Assembly: GCA_024449915.1 (NCBI GenBank)
Contig: JAMZAV010002199.1
Coordinates: 42,380 to 106,379 of the forward strand
Direction: 5' to 3'
DNA length: 64,000 bases
From: Sweltsa coloradensis
Taxonomy: Eukaryota > Arthropoda > Insecta > Plecoptera > Chloroperlidae
This document shows positions 32,506-45,060 of this stretch, piece by piece. A program made the translations under genes and the position numbers. Every line of letters starts with the position of its first letter. Position 1 is the stretch's first letter. Under the pieces are notes generated by a model, which did not search any database, was not told the DNA's origin, and saw only the letters and a list, made by a program, of their open reading frames with translations.

Positions 32506-34060
32506 GTCTCGTCTAATTTGATATGACGCACGATAGTAAATGAAAGTTAAACCAAGTGCGAAGAGATTTGGCGAGAACACTCGAAATATGGCTCAGATTA
32601 ATTAGAATGGATCTTATATGCAAGTGTACTTTACCAATAGCTGTCTCGCAGATGGAGTCCAAAGTGCAAAGCACGAGAATTTTATATACATCGAAGAAAC
32701 GTCCTTCATACTCTTCTAGTTTCCCTGGTAAAAAATCTGTGTTTTCCCAAAAAATACTTCGGAAAACGACACAAAATCTTTGTTGAAGTCGGCGTTTTTA
32801 GTTTTGTGAGCTTTCTTTGGTCATCGCGAAAGGAAACGGCCATCACCGAAAAATTTTTCCCGATACTTTCATCATATCCTTTCCGTTTTTAAATTTGGCG
32901 TCCCCAAATACACTTGAATGTGTGGGGGTCCTTCAGCGCACATAAACGGGGGGCCCCGCCACCCCGCACTTTTGACCCATACTCTTCAAACAACCTCATC
33001 AATACTGGTAAGTTTCTTCATTTTAACATGAACAATAGGCCATTCCCAAAAAAAAGGGGGTACCTTTGGGCCCCCGGAAGTTTTCGCTATTCCCATAAAC
33101 GCCTTTGTGGCCCCCAAATAAAACCCAAACACCATAACAACACAATGAACACACGAAAAGTGAAGAAGAGAGGAGAAAAACGTTCAGGCGACGGCTGCAC
33201 GCTTTAAAACCTTTTGCAATATGGAACTAATTCTTATAGTTCCCCCAAAGGTTCGAGGGTTTTTTCTTCCGCGGTTTGTAGTTAGTCAGCGTTCCGGCGA
33301 CTTTTTTTGCGGGGGTTCCCAAAATGACATAAAGCTCTCTTTAAAAAATATTGTCGCTAACAGTTTAATGATAAATTTTAAAGCGGTCCCTCTATGTATA
33401 CTTCATGTCTGTTTGCCCAACGTTGTGTGTGTCACGTCCCATCACAATAATATGTACCAAACTTGACTTCCGACTGACACTCATTTTTGGTATTTTATTT
33501 TTTGTTTTGGAAATAATTTTTTTAAAGGGCAGAGCCCCACATTTAAAGATAATAAAACAAAATACACGTACGGGGGTTGGCCTTTGGGTCTTGTGGTTGC
33601 TATCTGTTTTCCAATGCAAAAGGGCCCAGGGTTCGTTCCCCACCATCCAGAAGTTTTTTAATTCTGTTTTGGGACTTAGTCCACAGTTCTTGTCTTGGGA
33701 GTTTGTAAAGGGTGACTTTGGAGCCGTCCTAGCAAAACAAAAGCACATAAAATTTTAAATTTTGTTCCCATCGGCCTTGTTGATTCGGGCGTTGATTCGC
33801 GGGTGTTCGCACTGTCCTACCACTGATTGCTAATTTCCTATTAAAATATGGGCTTTGGGGGGTTTATCGCTCACTCGTCGATTGGTGGGGGGCCGCAGGG
33901 TTGGCTTGGTCTTTTTGATTTAAAGGCCCCCCCCCTGAAAAAACATTTTTAAACTGATTGGGTAGACCCAAAAAAAAAAAAAAAAATTTTTTAAAATAAA
34001 GAGAACCTTGACAAAACTACGTCAAAACCTATAACATCGCGGGGGGGAAAAAAAAAAACT
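32506..34060. other. unassigned; possible SINE remnant near 33590-33660
   Basis: Short frames without domains. 33600-33645 contains a B-box-like GGGTTCGTTCCCC, perhaps another tRNA-derived repeat. Frames are unreliable here. Confidence 0.35.
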
Positions 34061-34069
34061 TTTTTTAGG

Positions 34070-34694
34070 GGCGCGTTGATGGATTTCCTTTTTTTTGTAT
34101 GCTTGGGACTCTTTTCCCTTCAGTTCCCCTTGCAAAAACATTTTTTTATATGAGGATAATTTTTTTTAAATTTGGGCAAAAATTTCTAGGAAAATTTGGG
34201 AAAGTAAAAAACTGGAGGGTCGAAGACTTGATTTTTGACACATTGTAGGGATTGTTTTGAAGTTTCTATATTACTTCATACTTTTTAATTTTTAAATTAT
34301 ATACTACCTAAAAAAACTTATATAAAAAACCCTTTTTTTTTTTATGGTTTCTGGGGTAACTTTTCAAATTTTTCTTTCAAAAAGTATACTCACCCTAACC
34401 TTAAGTCCTGTAAAAAATGAACGTTGTAGTCCCAAACCCCATTGGGCAAATCGGCCCCAAAAGTCCGAAAAAAATCGCCTAAAAATCGAAAAAAAAAACG
34501 TAAAAAATACGATATTCATGAGAAATTTCTTCGATTGTACCCAAATACGTGGCAGGTCTAAGTTCAGAGATTTAGAAGGTCCCTCCAAATTTTTATCAAG
34601 ATCGCTTAGTCCGTTTGCCCCGGGAGGAGCGAAAAAAAGAGTTTAATTTGTTGGGGGGTCAGTTAAATTTAAGCTTCGCCCTTTGCTATCCAAT
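34070..34694 (-). mobile_element. Helitron-like element, degraded or badly assembled copy
   Basis: The minus strand starts ATTGGATAGCAAAGGGCGAAG, then AACTGACCCCCCAAC, and runs to CATCAACGCGCCCC near 34070. It has the family phrases (TTTGGGTACAATCGAAGAAA with changes; TCATGAATATCG) but homopolymers are lengthened throughout and the terminal hairpin is lost. Confidence 0.55.
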
Positions 34695-34934
34695 TTAAAA
34701 CCGGTCGTCATTGACGCCCTTTCAAAAAACCTTAACCCAATTTAAAGCCAAGCAGCCATTGAAAAGAATGAATACGCATACATTTTTTTAGGTGCCCGTG
34801 TAGGTATACACATCAGATTTTAACCGGTTTTTGACCCTCAGGGGATTTAAAATGACCTCATTCGGTGCATCCGGCTCAATCATTCAGCTCATTCGGTTTT
34901 TACTTGGCTCTTCGGCACATTCATTGTCATTTTT

Positions 34935-35105
34935 CATACGTTACCGCAGTGTTAGCTCGGGGGGGTCCCGGGTTTCAAATCCCCTCGAGCCGGGGAATCC
35001 TGATAAGTTTTTTCCGGGTTTTCCTCAGTCGTTAATGCAATGCAAGGGGTTTAGTCCTCGTAAATAGCCCTCGGACATCCCCCTTCACAATTGTCCATGC
35101 TTATT
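34935..35105 (+). mobile_element. tRNA-derived SINE copy (plus)
   Basis: A tRNA-like head (GTTAGCTCGG; B-box-like GGGTTTCAAATCCC) is followed by the conserved tail phrase TTTTTTCCGGGTTTTCCTCA, GTCGTTAATGCAATGC and TTTAGTCCTCGTAAATAG. The second copy at 32330-32505 is inverted. Confidence 0.65.
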
Positions 35106-35706
35106 CAGGACTGAACGTTGGGTGATGAAACGTTGAGTGACAATTTCACTATCGACTCGACGCACAACCCAGGTAAAAATAAAAAAATAAGTCGTATTTT
35201 TGGAACAATATGTCAATTCCCCAGTTTACAACTGATTATGCCCATGTAGACAGAATGTTTCGCTCAGCCCATATCCTTGAAATAAAGAACATAAAACAAT
35301 GAAACATTTGTGTCTGGTTATAATTATTTCAACAATAATTCTCTGCAATTGCATTCTTTAAAATGAAAACATGTTTTACGTTATTCAAGCTATCTAGCAT
35401 ATTTCTGTTGTTATTTGTTACATAACGGAGGTAACTTGTCATACATCTATACGACCAGCACTGCATTTCAATAGCTTCACAGCGCACGTTGTGAATATTT
35501 TTAAATAGTCTCCTGATGAAGTTTCATAACTTTTTAAAAGAAAATTGTTTGTGTCCCTTTTCCCAAATATTTCGTTGATTTTACTTTTAAAAAACATGGC
35601 AGATATAAGTCTTAAGACTTGAAAGATTCCCGGAAAATTTCCTAACACCGTTTGTCGAATTAAATCAAGAAATATTTTGATAAAAATAAGCTCCCATTAG
35701 GCATAT
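35106..35706. other. unassigned
   Basis: No gene or repeat recognised. Confidence 0.4.
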
Positions 35707-36507
35707 TCTCTGCGTATGATTTCTAGTGTGTAAACAGAATATAAATACTCAGAGTGATGCTGGATATTAAAATTAAATAAATAAATAAATAAATATATAA
35801 ATAAATAAATAAAAAATAAATAAAAATAAATAAATTGGATTAAGAGTCTACCCACTCAGTTATATAACTGATTTTCAGTGGGGGACAGTAAATCAAAGCG
35901 ACCAAGCCAACCCTGTAGGCCCCGACGCAATCGACGACTGTCTAGATTCTTTTTAAGTGAAATATTTATAAATACATCAAGCGCGTTTTAATAATTCGTT
36001 GTGACCTTAAACGTGCAATTGACACTGGGTATTCTGAAAAGTAAGAGAAAAATTGAAGAGGAGTAACTTTTCGAAGCCATTCACAAAGTAAACTTTTTAG
36101 CAAATACAAAAAGCGTGTGCGTACTTGCGATCAACTCTCCAAGGGCACATTTCCATCCACTCTCTCTTGTCGAGCATTGTCGTGAAGTTGGGAGACTTAT
36201 AATTATGTTTTTCTCTTTAACTTCGCAGTGTGAAGACAACGTGAAAAGACACATTCTCTACATGCAATCTCTATTTCAGTAAAGTTATTCTATCTCTTAT
36301 TTCTCTTTTACTTCAACAACTTCCTAGTTTAAAATCCTGTTTATTTATCTAATTGGTTAACTCACTTTTCCAAGTTTTATTAATTTTTATTATCAAATCA
36401 AAATACAATGTTCTTGATGTTGAATAGGCGTTTAATTAAATAAAATCCATCAATGTGGCAATCGCACCGTTTATTATACAACTGTCACTTTAGTTAATTA
36501 TTCGTTT

Positions 36508-36952
36508 TTGGGCCTTCAAAGTCCAACTCGCTACCTTCCCGTGGTTTGGCCTGTGAGTAGGGGAGTAGTGTATTCCCCAAAACCAAGGGCGAGCTCTGGC
36601 CGGTTGGGGTTGCCGTGTGCAGAAAGAGCCTCTCGCGCAACTTTTTATCACACCTGTCTTCATTCACACAGCCTGCCTCATATTTATTTTCTTCGTTCAC
36701 TTTTTTCTTCTCCATAACTTGCCGGCCCTCTCTGCAACAAGCCACTCCACCGTTCCCACCCAGTTCAACCCATCCTATCCAACATCCTCTCTCCTTCCCA
36801 TTAACCCCCCGCGTCTTCCCTTACGTTCCTCCCTTTGGAAGGGAACAAACATGGTGAGTAATCCACAATTTATGGAAAAGAAAATTCGGAAGATTCCAAT
36901 ACACGTGACATGGGCACTGATAACTCTACTGTTGAGTGCCCTAAAACAACAT

Positions 36953-36980
<28 letters not shown>
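36508..36980 (+). mobile_element. retroposon insertion with 13-bp TSD and (CTAA)n tail
   Basis: The direct repeat TAATTATTCGTTT flanks it (36495-36507 and 36981-36993), and the paralogous site at about 9675-9690 is empty. The right end is a run of ACTA repeats (36953-36980), typical of a LINE/SINE 3' tail made by target-primed reverse transcription. The body has no clear RT; a 5'-truncated LINE end or a SINE. Confidence 0.75.
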
Positions 36981-36983
<3 letters not shown>

Positions 36984-37734
36984 TTATTCGTTTAGTAGGG
37001 ATTCCCCTGTAGATTAGCAGCAGTTTTGCCCTATTTGATTCCAACTGGAACACAAATGGACCCTAACGTCACTCTTAATGTCACGTCTAAAGTGACAAGG
37101 CGGTGAGACCATGTTCACAAACTTCTGGGAAGGCCAGCTAAAAAAAATTGATTTCGTGGTTTTTAATCAAAATTTAATGTGATTTTTCTTTTTAACATCT
37201 GTAAGCTATTGAAAGGAACCCTAGGTATCGTTATCCAAAGTTTCTATTCTATTTACTAGGGGTGTTGATTGTTTGAAATTCTCAGTTTTGACATTTAACA
37301 TTTTCTTCAATTTTTTAAAACAAAACAAAATACAACAACAATAGGAACAGCTCATGTCAAAGCAGTTGGATACTAGAAAGAAAGGATAAAGAAGTTGGAA
37401 ACTGGAATGAAAGGTTGAATAAGAAGGTGGATACTGGAAGGGCATAATGAAGGATCAAGATTGCTGGAGAAACTACAGAGATTGAAAGTACACGCGTGTG
37501 TGAGGCGGCCAATTTTGATATTTTTGAATTTACATCTTTGGATTTTCTATGAAGTTTATTAAGTTTTCCTAAGCCTCCTTGGCAGTCAATTTTGGTATTT
37601 TAAATTTAAATTTATTTACTTGTTTTTGATATGAAGTTTATGAATTGACTTATTTTTACATCTGGTGATGCGTACTTTCTTTTTTATCTGTATTCTTGCT
37701 CAAGCAGAACAAAAGGCCTTATGGCCTTAAGCTT

Positions 37735-37757
37735 TATTATTATTATTATTATTATTA

Positions 37758-37794
<37 letters not shown>

Positions 37795-37795
37795 G
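37735..37795. repeat. (ATT)n microsatellite
   Basis: About 60 bp of ATT repeats directly after AAGGCCTTATGGCCTTAAGC, which looks like the 3' end of a retroposon with an ATT tail in plus orientation (about 37080-37795). Confidence 0.8.
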
Positions 37796-37899
37796 TATAA
37801 TTTTTGATGTATTTCATACAAAACCGGTTCAAAACCGGAGCTAACAGTTGTTACGGACTTACGTCAAGGTACTTCCAGTGTACCTATATTACATACCTA

Positions 37900-40800
37900 C
37901 ATTATTACTTTGTCGTAACTCTTAACTAAAATAAGCATTTTTAAAATAGTTTGTAGATGAGGGTTTTCTTTCTGCTGTGCACTGTCGTGGCCGATTTCTC
38001 GTCGCCATTCCTAGCATTTGCTCTTCGGACTATGGGAAAACAACGAAAAACCACTGTCAGGATGGAAGCTGTCTCGGAATCCGAAGTATAATCTAGCCAG
38101 TTAGAAATTTACGAACTATTCTACACGTGTTGAGTATTACTGCCTTTTGAGTCTCGATGTAAACATGGGTGGAAGATCTAGTTGTTAATGCTTTCATGTA
38201 GCTTCTTCGGATGATTGACGTTGGACGATATTACGAAGGATGTATATTTACCTTGTTCTGTTACCCACATCTTCTTGATTCTCAAGTGCAAAGAGTCACT
38301 TAATACTTGTTCAATTTTTGCTTCCATGAAGTCTCGATGGTTATGGCATATGGGACAGCAACGTCAATGAAGGGTAGTTTAGTTTCTTGTTTATTCTTGT
38401 CACATTTATAATTATAATCCGGTCGTTTGTGATGTATAGTTTGGTTTGTTATAAGTTGAAACTATGCGCTCATAATACAATTGGAAATCTATACTATCTA
38501 GTACTTTCTCCGGTTTGTATTTGTAGTAAGGTGGTGAGTGATCAATGAGGTTTACTTGATGCTGGTTTTTGGTGAATAATGTTAGCTACTTGGTTATGTC
38601 TGTAGAGGAATACGTTTGACATAGTGACTGGCACCCGGGATATGATGTGGTAGATTGTTTCACCCCTTACACTTACATTTTCTACATTGATCTTTTACTG
38701 TCGCATCTTGTTAAGTATTTTTTATAATTTTTCGTTTGCAAATCACTCTGTCTTGAATAGCCAGCATAAAACCTTCTGTTTTCTCCAAATAGATTTCCCG
38801 TTGTTTAACCACCTATTGAGGGCTTTAATATATACGTGACCTTTGTGTAGTTCATCATAATGTCTCTGTGTAGGGTCTTTCTGCAGATGACGTAACTCTT
38901 TTGAAGCGTAGTGATGAGTTTCCCTTGTAGATTGACATTTTTCGTTTGCTAGATGAGTGGAGTTAATTGATTGTCGATAGACACCACAGCCCTATGCAGT
39001 GTTGATTGGGTTGCTCTTGTAAAAAATATTTTTTTCTTAAAATGTTAGTGTTTATAAGAAAGTTGTTCAGATCAATAGATTTCGTCCTCCTTGTTCTCTT
39101 GGGAAGTGTCAATCTCTTTATGCTGAATTTAGGATGATGCATTCTGTGTTTGGTAAGTGTAGTACAGTTAATATTTCCAACGCGGGGATGTCTGTCTGCG
39201 TCCATTAATGATTCCGAATGAATATGTCAGTACTGCCATACTGGTATAGCATATGTATTTATTGCTGTGATCTTGCTTTTACCGTTTAGTTGCGTCTTGA
39301 GGATAGATTTTAGTCGCTTCTTGTATCGTATCTATCATTTTTCTTCATTACTTTATTGTTCACCATTATGGGAGCTTGTGAGAATCCTAAAATATTTGTA
39401 TACTTCTGTATCATCCATTACCCAATACTATTTCCATCATCCAGCTGGAACTCTTCTGCCTGCGTAACCTTAACCTTTTCGATATGTAGGTCTTACAACT
39501 TGTCTACTCAAACTCCATGCAGATATCTTGACTAAATTCAAATGTAGTATTGATAAACTGTTTAGTTGAACAAAATTTGTATGCATATAACTTTAGGTCA
39601 TCATGAAGAATAGGTCGAGAAATTGTGTTGACATACCATATTATTGTCCTTAATTTTAAAATCCGTATGTTAGATTCATAAGCATATGCGACAGTGGGTT
39701 TAATGACAGACCAAACCATAATGCGCCTAAATGAGTCCACCTTGGAAAATACACGTTTAATTGTATTGGATGTAAGTTATCTGCTAGTTTTCCATATTTA
39801 GTTTTAGTGTTGTTCTCCATCGTCTCATTACTAGTCTTCAAAAAGTTAACACAATCACTGGGTTGATTTTATATATTTGTAAAATCTGCAATAAGCCATG
39901 TATCTGTTGGTATAAGCTAAGCTTTCTTGTAGTCATGTAGTTTACGTGAATAGTCCTTGTTTCTTAATGTGTGCTGGGTGTCATCCCCAGTAGAGTCAAT
40001 TAATAAGTTGTTCTTTACATCCCTGTGAGTTTCTTTTTTTACAGCATTCCTTTATGTTCCTCGGGCCATGTATATTGTGTTCTTCGCCAATGATTATATA
40101 TTTATTGTTATTGCATGGAAGTCAATACTTTATATATAGTTGGTTAGACATGTAATTGGCCGATATTTACTTGGGCGTTTTTCGTTGTCATTATCTTTTG
40201 GTTTGAGAAAGGTTACTCCTTAGTAAAGAAATTCGGGTATTCTTTAACTCCATTAAAAAAAACTCGTTGAGACATTTCTAATTTGATGGTGAGTAGTATG
40301 TGAATTACTATAGCAAAAAATTTTGAATATTTTCATTACCTGGTGCTTTCCAGCTATGTGTAGCAAGATTGTCGACTTTAATTCATCAACAGTTATACCT
40401 TCGACTCTCATCTCATTTAACATCCGCCCACCTAGCTCTTTCAGTCTTGAATTCCATTGTGCATTCCTGGTGTGTGCTACTCGGGTTACCCCATATCACT
40501 GCCCAAAACTTTCTATCTCCGTCTTAGTTGGTGTTCCATTTCCTGTTATTTCTTCGTTACCAGATAGTTTTTGGTAAAACCGTTTTCCTTTTCTTTGAAC
40601 ATTCGGTTTTGTTCTTTTCTAATGCTACATTCTCTATATCTTTTTAATCTCTAGCAAGACACTACTTTTTGTTTAAGTGTATCCAAATATTCGCCCTGAA
40701 TGAATTTGTGCAGTGTTTCGTGTTTTGTTGTGAACCTTGATTCTTTTTCAAAATATATTTGGGCAAGTAGAGTACCACATTTTTAGATCGATTACCCATT

Positions 40801-41548
40801 CGCAATGTTCAAAGCTACCGATATCTTTCCGAACATCATCGATTCTCCCAATTAGTCGCTGTTCCCATTTCGGAATTTTCTTCTCTTGTTTGTCTTTGAA
40901 GAGGTAGCAGACTTTACCTTTAAGCCCAAGTATCTAACCACTGCTACAGCTGCACAGTAAATTGCCGCATGAACGTCTGCAAATGATAGTTCGTCTTGTG
41001 TGTATTCTGATAAAATATGTGTGTTCATTATGTGTACCGCTGTCTTCATTTCCTTTGAATGCTTGGGTTTAGGTTCTTTTGTTTGGTTCTATGTGCGCAA
41101 ACTCTGACATGGCTGTTTGCAAATGCTAAAGCTAGGATGTTCTTTAGATGGATAATGTCAGGTGTATTTTCTAATGCGTTATTCATATCTACCTCTTGTG
41201 TTTGATCGTCTAGTCGTTTTAGGTGTCTTGATCTTCTTGGATGGTTTGGCATTTCTAGCGGTTCTGGACGTTCTGGTAGGTCTGGTTGTTCTGGTAGGTC
41301 CGGACGTTCTGGTAGGTCTGGACGTTCTGGTATGTCTAGACGTTCTGGTTGGTCTGGAATTTCTGGTATAACTGGTAGATCTGGAAGTTGTAGCAGGTAT
41401 GGCATTACCGGTAATTCTGGAAGTTCTAGTATCAACTGGTCTTCTTCTTCGCTGTCCTCTGTCGATGTAGTGCCGTTATCATCTTGATGTGCTTGTAGTT
41501 CGTCTTTCACTTCGCGTCTTATTCTAGTTAATATGTTTACTGGTAACA

Positions 41549-41549
<1 letters not shown>
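37900..41549 (-). pseudogene. R2-like non-LTR retrotransposon, full span but frameshifted
   Basis: Minus strand, 5' to 3': an acidic N-terminal frame with a Pro/Glu/Asp-rich repeat (LPERPDLPE units; 41549-41046), then YTQDELSFADVHAAIYCAAV (about 41000-40940). RT pieces include WTHLGALWFGLSLNPLS, VWSVIKPTVAYAYE, the active-site block ILHDDLKLYAYKF (LHDDLKLYA, usually F/LMDDLKLYA) and DICMEFELDKC near 39520-39480. The C-terminus has LYRHNQVANIIHQ (about 38600), then NRPDYNYKC-like and PFIDVAVPYAI pieces to about 38330. These are hallmarks of R2-type single-ORF elements with a terminal restriction-like endonuclease. Many frame breaks; inactive. Confidence 0.65.
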
Positions 41550-41632
<83 letters not shown>

Positions 41633-41785
41633 TTATTATTATTTTATTATTATTGATTCATAGCAGTTGTCGAAAAAGTTTGCCCCGACTGGGGTTCGAA
41701 CCCAGAACAACAACGACAACGACAACTGCTATGAATCAATAACTATGTCCTTAAAGCGGGCTTATGCTTAAAAACCATAATATTA

Positions 41786-41837
<52 letters not shown>
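41540..41837. repeat. (ATT)n tracts split by a tRNA-foldback copy
   Basis: (ATT)n at about 41550-41650 and 41785-41836. Between them 41654-41775 is a deleted copy of the 7262-7920 foldback: GATTCATAGCAGTTGTCG, the T-arm GACTGGGGTTCGAACCCAG, then the opposite end with CAATAACTATGTCCTTAAAG. Confidence 0.8.
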
Positions 41838-41839
<2 letters not shown>

Positions 41840-42388
41840 GCACTTTATACCGGAGCAAATGTTATTGCTTTGAGACCTAGCATGTGGGTTGTTAGTGCAG
41901 AATGATATGTCATCTTTAAGCGTATACTCCGTCTAAAATATTTTTATTAATATTTTTTAAGTATTATTTTTTAAATACTGTCACTTTGTTCAACCGGTTT
42001 CCTGTGTTAGGCCTACCATAGAGCCTTTCCATCCATTTTAAGGGGTAGTGTAGATTAAGAGATTGTACCTTGAGGATTAGTGATGTATACCAAATATCCT
42101 TGAACACTCAGTGTATTTGTATCTAAATTGAAAAAAATGTTTGGATTAATGTTCCCATGCATGTTGGTAATTATTGAGAAACTAAAGTATCTTTGAAAAA
42201 ATTGATGCTTCTTGCATGATTTTGCCACTCTTATGATATGTGTGATGCATGAACATTGTATTTATGTTTGTTTTGTCCGTTGTTTCTTTGTTAGTTTGTA
42301 AGATGTTTGGTTTCAACATGTTTCTTTCTTAACTAGACATTAATCAAACCTTGTATTGCTATGAACATATTATTGGTGTTTGTTTCAG

Positions 42389-42807
42389 GTCCAGCTCGAT
42401 GTTTGTCAGTATCAGATGCCGACCAAGCCTGGCGTCCAGTTCCTGATGACGGGCTGCAAGATGGAAGATATCACTGTACAAGATGTCCCCGTAGCTTCAA
42501 GAACAAGCGTCATTTAACAACACACGTGAAAGATGACTGTGGACGACAAGAGCCACACAAGTGTCTAGTTTGCAACAAGATGTTTCGTCACAAACGTTCT
42601 CTCATGACACACATGAAGTACGAGTGTGGAGACGAACCACGACTTGTTTGTAAAAAATGTGGAAAAAAATCCAAAACAATTAGCAGCTTGAATAAACATG
42701 TTCGTCACGTGTGTGGTAAAAAGCCCCAATTTAAATGTCTTCACTGTGCTTATCGTGCACATCTTAAAAGTAATTTAAACAAGCATATCAAGTCAATGCA
42801 TCCATAA
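42389..42807 (+). CDS. lola: lola-type alternative 3' exon C (three C2HC and one C2H2 finger)
   Basis: The acceptor TGTTTCAG ends at 42388; the exon's first two bases complete a codon, then PARCLSVSDADQAWRPVPDD. Fingers: CTRC...HVKDDC, CLVC...HMKYEC, CKKC...HVRHVC (C2HC) and CLHC...HIKSMH (C2H2), stop TAA 42805-42807; polyadenylation-type AATAAA near 43121. Lola proteins share a BTB domain from constant exons and differ by such terminal exons; they are nuclear DNA-binding regulators of axon guidance and development. Four fingers is more than the usual pair. The constant exons are outside the window. Assignment to lola rests on the C2HC-GKxPxF-C2H2 architecture and the exon array. Confidence 0.85.
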
Positions 42808-42829
42808 TGGCTTTGTTTCTTGCAGATCA

Positions 42830-43372
42830 TGTAAGTGAATTACGACCATCTAGTGTATACTAACGTATCTCTGTGATCTGCGAAATAATCAGAAAACCTA
42901 CGTAATCTCAAGACTTAGACCTCCTCCTACATTTTTTGTGTAAACAATTAAACAAAAATGTCTGGAAAGAAGCTGTTTCTAAATTTTTCTCTGGTGAACG
43001 TGTTTCTTATGGTTAAAAACTGATTCGATCGAACCAACATTTTGATTTGAGTTGATGGACCAAAATAGTATCCTAGAACAGTAAATCCGAATATTTTGTT
43101 GTTTTGTTTTGTTTAATTAAATAAAGTTTACATCGATTGCATATTTGTGTGTATGCTAATTTCTTGCTAAAATTACATAATCTTCCAAATTGTGTCTTCT
43201 TATTTCACTCCCCTAAGTTTTGTTTTCATGCAGGCGAGCGAATATGGGCGTACGGGTCCAGCGACTAATCTCTAGGTTGTCACCACCTATCTCTATCTCG
43301 CTATGCTGGTAGCTCTACCAATCATGCGCGTCGCCGAGAAGGATGTACACAAACGCAACAACCAATAATTGT
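42830..43372. other. 3' flank of exon C, no further gene
   Basis: Likely 3' UTR to about 43140, then unassigned sequence. Confidence 0.4.
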
Positions 43373-43705
43373 ATTTAAAACACTTTAGTGGATAAACTCT
43401 TTATTTTATTATATGAATAACAACGTTACGGAAATGACTGAAACTATTTCCGTCTTCAGGTTTCTTGTGAAAAACAAAATAATCATATTATCAAAAGCAT
43501 GATCAAAAGTATATCAAAACAAACAAATAAGCCAAGGTCGATAAAGTTTAACATTTCACACATGGAAGTTGACAAAAAACAAGGTGATACAAATAAATAA
43601 AAAGGCTATTTCTTAGTATTTACTAAAGGAATCAACATATATTTATTTATTTATATATATATAATAAAATAAAGAGTTTATCCACTAAAGTGTTTGAAAT
43701 ATTAT
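43373..43705. mobile_element. MITE with about 36-bp terminal inverted repeats
   Basis: AAACACTTTAGTGGATAAAC at the left and its complement GTTTATCCACTAAAGTGTTT at the right; the repeat extends through CTCTTTATTTTATTATA. The interior has ACGGAAATGACTGAAACTAT and a short TTTA/TA microsatellite. No ORF. Confidence 0.65.
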
Positions 43706-44236
43706 TATGAACTCTACTAACTTTAAAACCAAAACCAATAATTGTGTGGCAATTTTACTGGATTTGTGATCATAGCCATGTGCTATGTTGAGGGAAACGT
43801 TATCTTTAAACGAATCAAAACAAGTGCGGGTTTTGACAGTTTAGACGCCTATAGCTCCAAAGAAAAGCTCAGATAATGAATGCCTATAGCCTAAAGTGTT
43901 TATTTACTACATGTAGCGTATAGTCTTGGGACGCTTGATAAAGCCAATAAAATCTGACATTCGTGAAATGCGTCATCTCTATTGCCTAAAATATGTATAT
44001 TATTCAAGGAAGACTCTCCTTTTATATTAGGTGATGATTTGATCATTATTATGCATCATTTATGAAACACAAGACCAGCAGCATTGTTAGCTTGTGTGGC
44101 TTGTTTGCAGTCGCGTAACTTCAAATCGGAGGCCCCTGGGCAAAAAATAAAAGTGCCCCCCCCCCTCTAAAAAAATTCCCTATTATTTATAACTACTTTT
44201 AAAAAAGTGTTTGAAAAACTCACCTAAAATTTTTTG

Positions 44237-45060
44237 TCAAGCTTTTGTTTCCGCAAACACGTTGACGTCCTGGAGTTGTTTACGTAAGAGTTGAGCTTCC
44301 TCGTGCTCCACGGGCAACACACTCAATCCACGCAAACGTTCTTGCCCCATCGTACTTCTAAGGTAGTTTTTTATTGTTTTTAATTTTGAAAAAGATCTTT
44401 CAGCGGTGGCAACTGTAACGGGGATTGTTAAAAAAAGTATCAGTGCAGTACACATCGGGAAAACTGACAGAAAGAGCGAAATTTTCTATTAGAATTAGTT
44501 GTGCTAGATGGCTTTCACGGACGAACATTTTGAAATGCCATCTTTTAGGCAAGGCCGGAGTGAAATCAGCTTAGACCGAAACGTTGGTCTTCCGACAACT
44601 CGTCGTTCAACAGTTCTCACGGATGGATGGCTTGAAAGACATAAACACTCGATGTAAACTTTTAAATCTCTCACTGAGCTGGAAGATTATGATGTCCAGG
44701 CAGGCAGCTGTAGTACACAACTGTTCGAAGCGAGCTTCCTGTCAGTCAGTCTCTCGTCCTCACACAACTCATCGAAGTCTCGCTTAAAAACTGGCTTCAC
44801 ATTCCATAAGGTACCAAGTTCTTCGGCTGTTTTTTTTTTAACATCTTCGTATTTTCTCTTAATTTTTTATAGTTCATCATGTAAATTGTTGATGAGTATT
44901 GATCTAGTCAAATCTTGCCCAAAATCGACTGAACCCAAAACAAATTGCAACAGTGAGTTTTATTGTACCAATTTCTTCAGAAAAATGTCCTCATTAACAT
45001 ATCCAAAATCCGCTAAAATCCGTAAGGGGTAAATTCGTCAAATTCAGCTTTTAGTCATCC
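44237..45060 (-). pseudogene. hAT transposase C-terminal remnant
   Basis: The open frame 44455-44237 has ILFLTIPVTVATAERSFSKL, KTIKNYLRSTMGQERLRGL and SVLPVEHEEA. This is the hAT dimerisation region (TIPVTVATAERSFSKLK). Upstream minus-strand fragments (SERFKSLHRVF-like near 44700-44620) fit the same family but are frameshifted. Catalytic parts and ends were not identified. A domesticated hAT gene is unlikely given the breaks. Confidence 0.8.

Larger units (their letters stand above)
26700..35100. other. block of apparently poor consensus quality
   Basis: Homopolymers are strikingly inflated here: G runs and A runs of 6-20 occur every few dozen bases, for example 28168-28330, 27400-27620 and 33960-34050. 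A copy of the Helitron-like repeat inside it (34070-34694) shows extra bases at its homopolymers compared with copies outside. I therefore do not trust frames in this interval. No host gene is recognised in it. Confidence 0.6.

Noticed and set aside
41046..41549. Host gene for an acidic Pro/Glu repeat protein
   Set aside because: It is followed in order by R2-like retrotransposon pieces on the same strand, so it is best read as that element's N-terminal region.
44237..44455. Domesticated hAT gene
   Set aside because: Only the dimerisation segment is open; upstream sequence is frameshifted.
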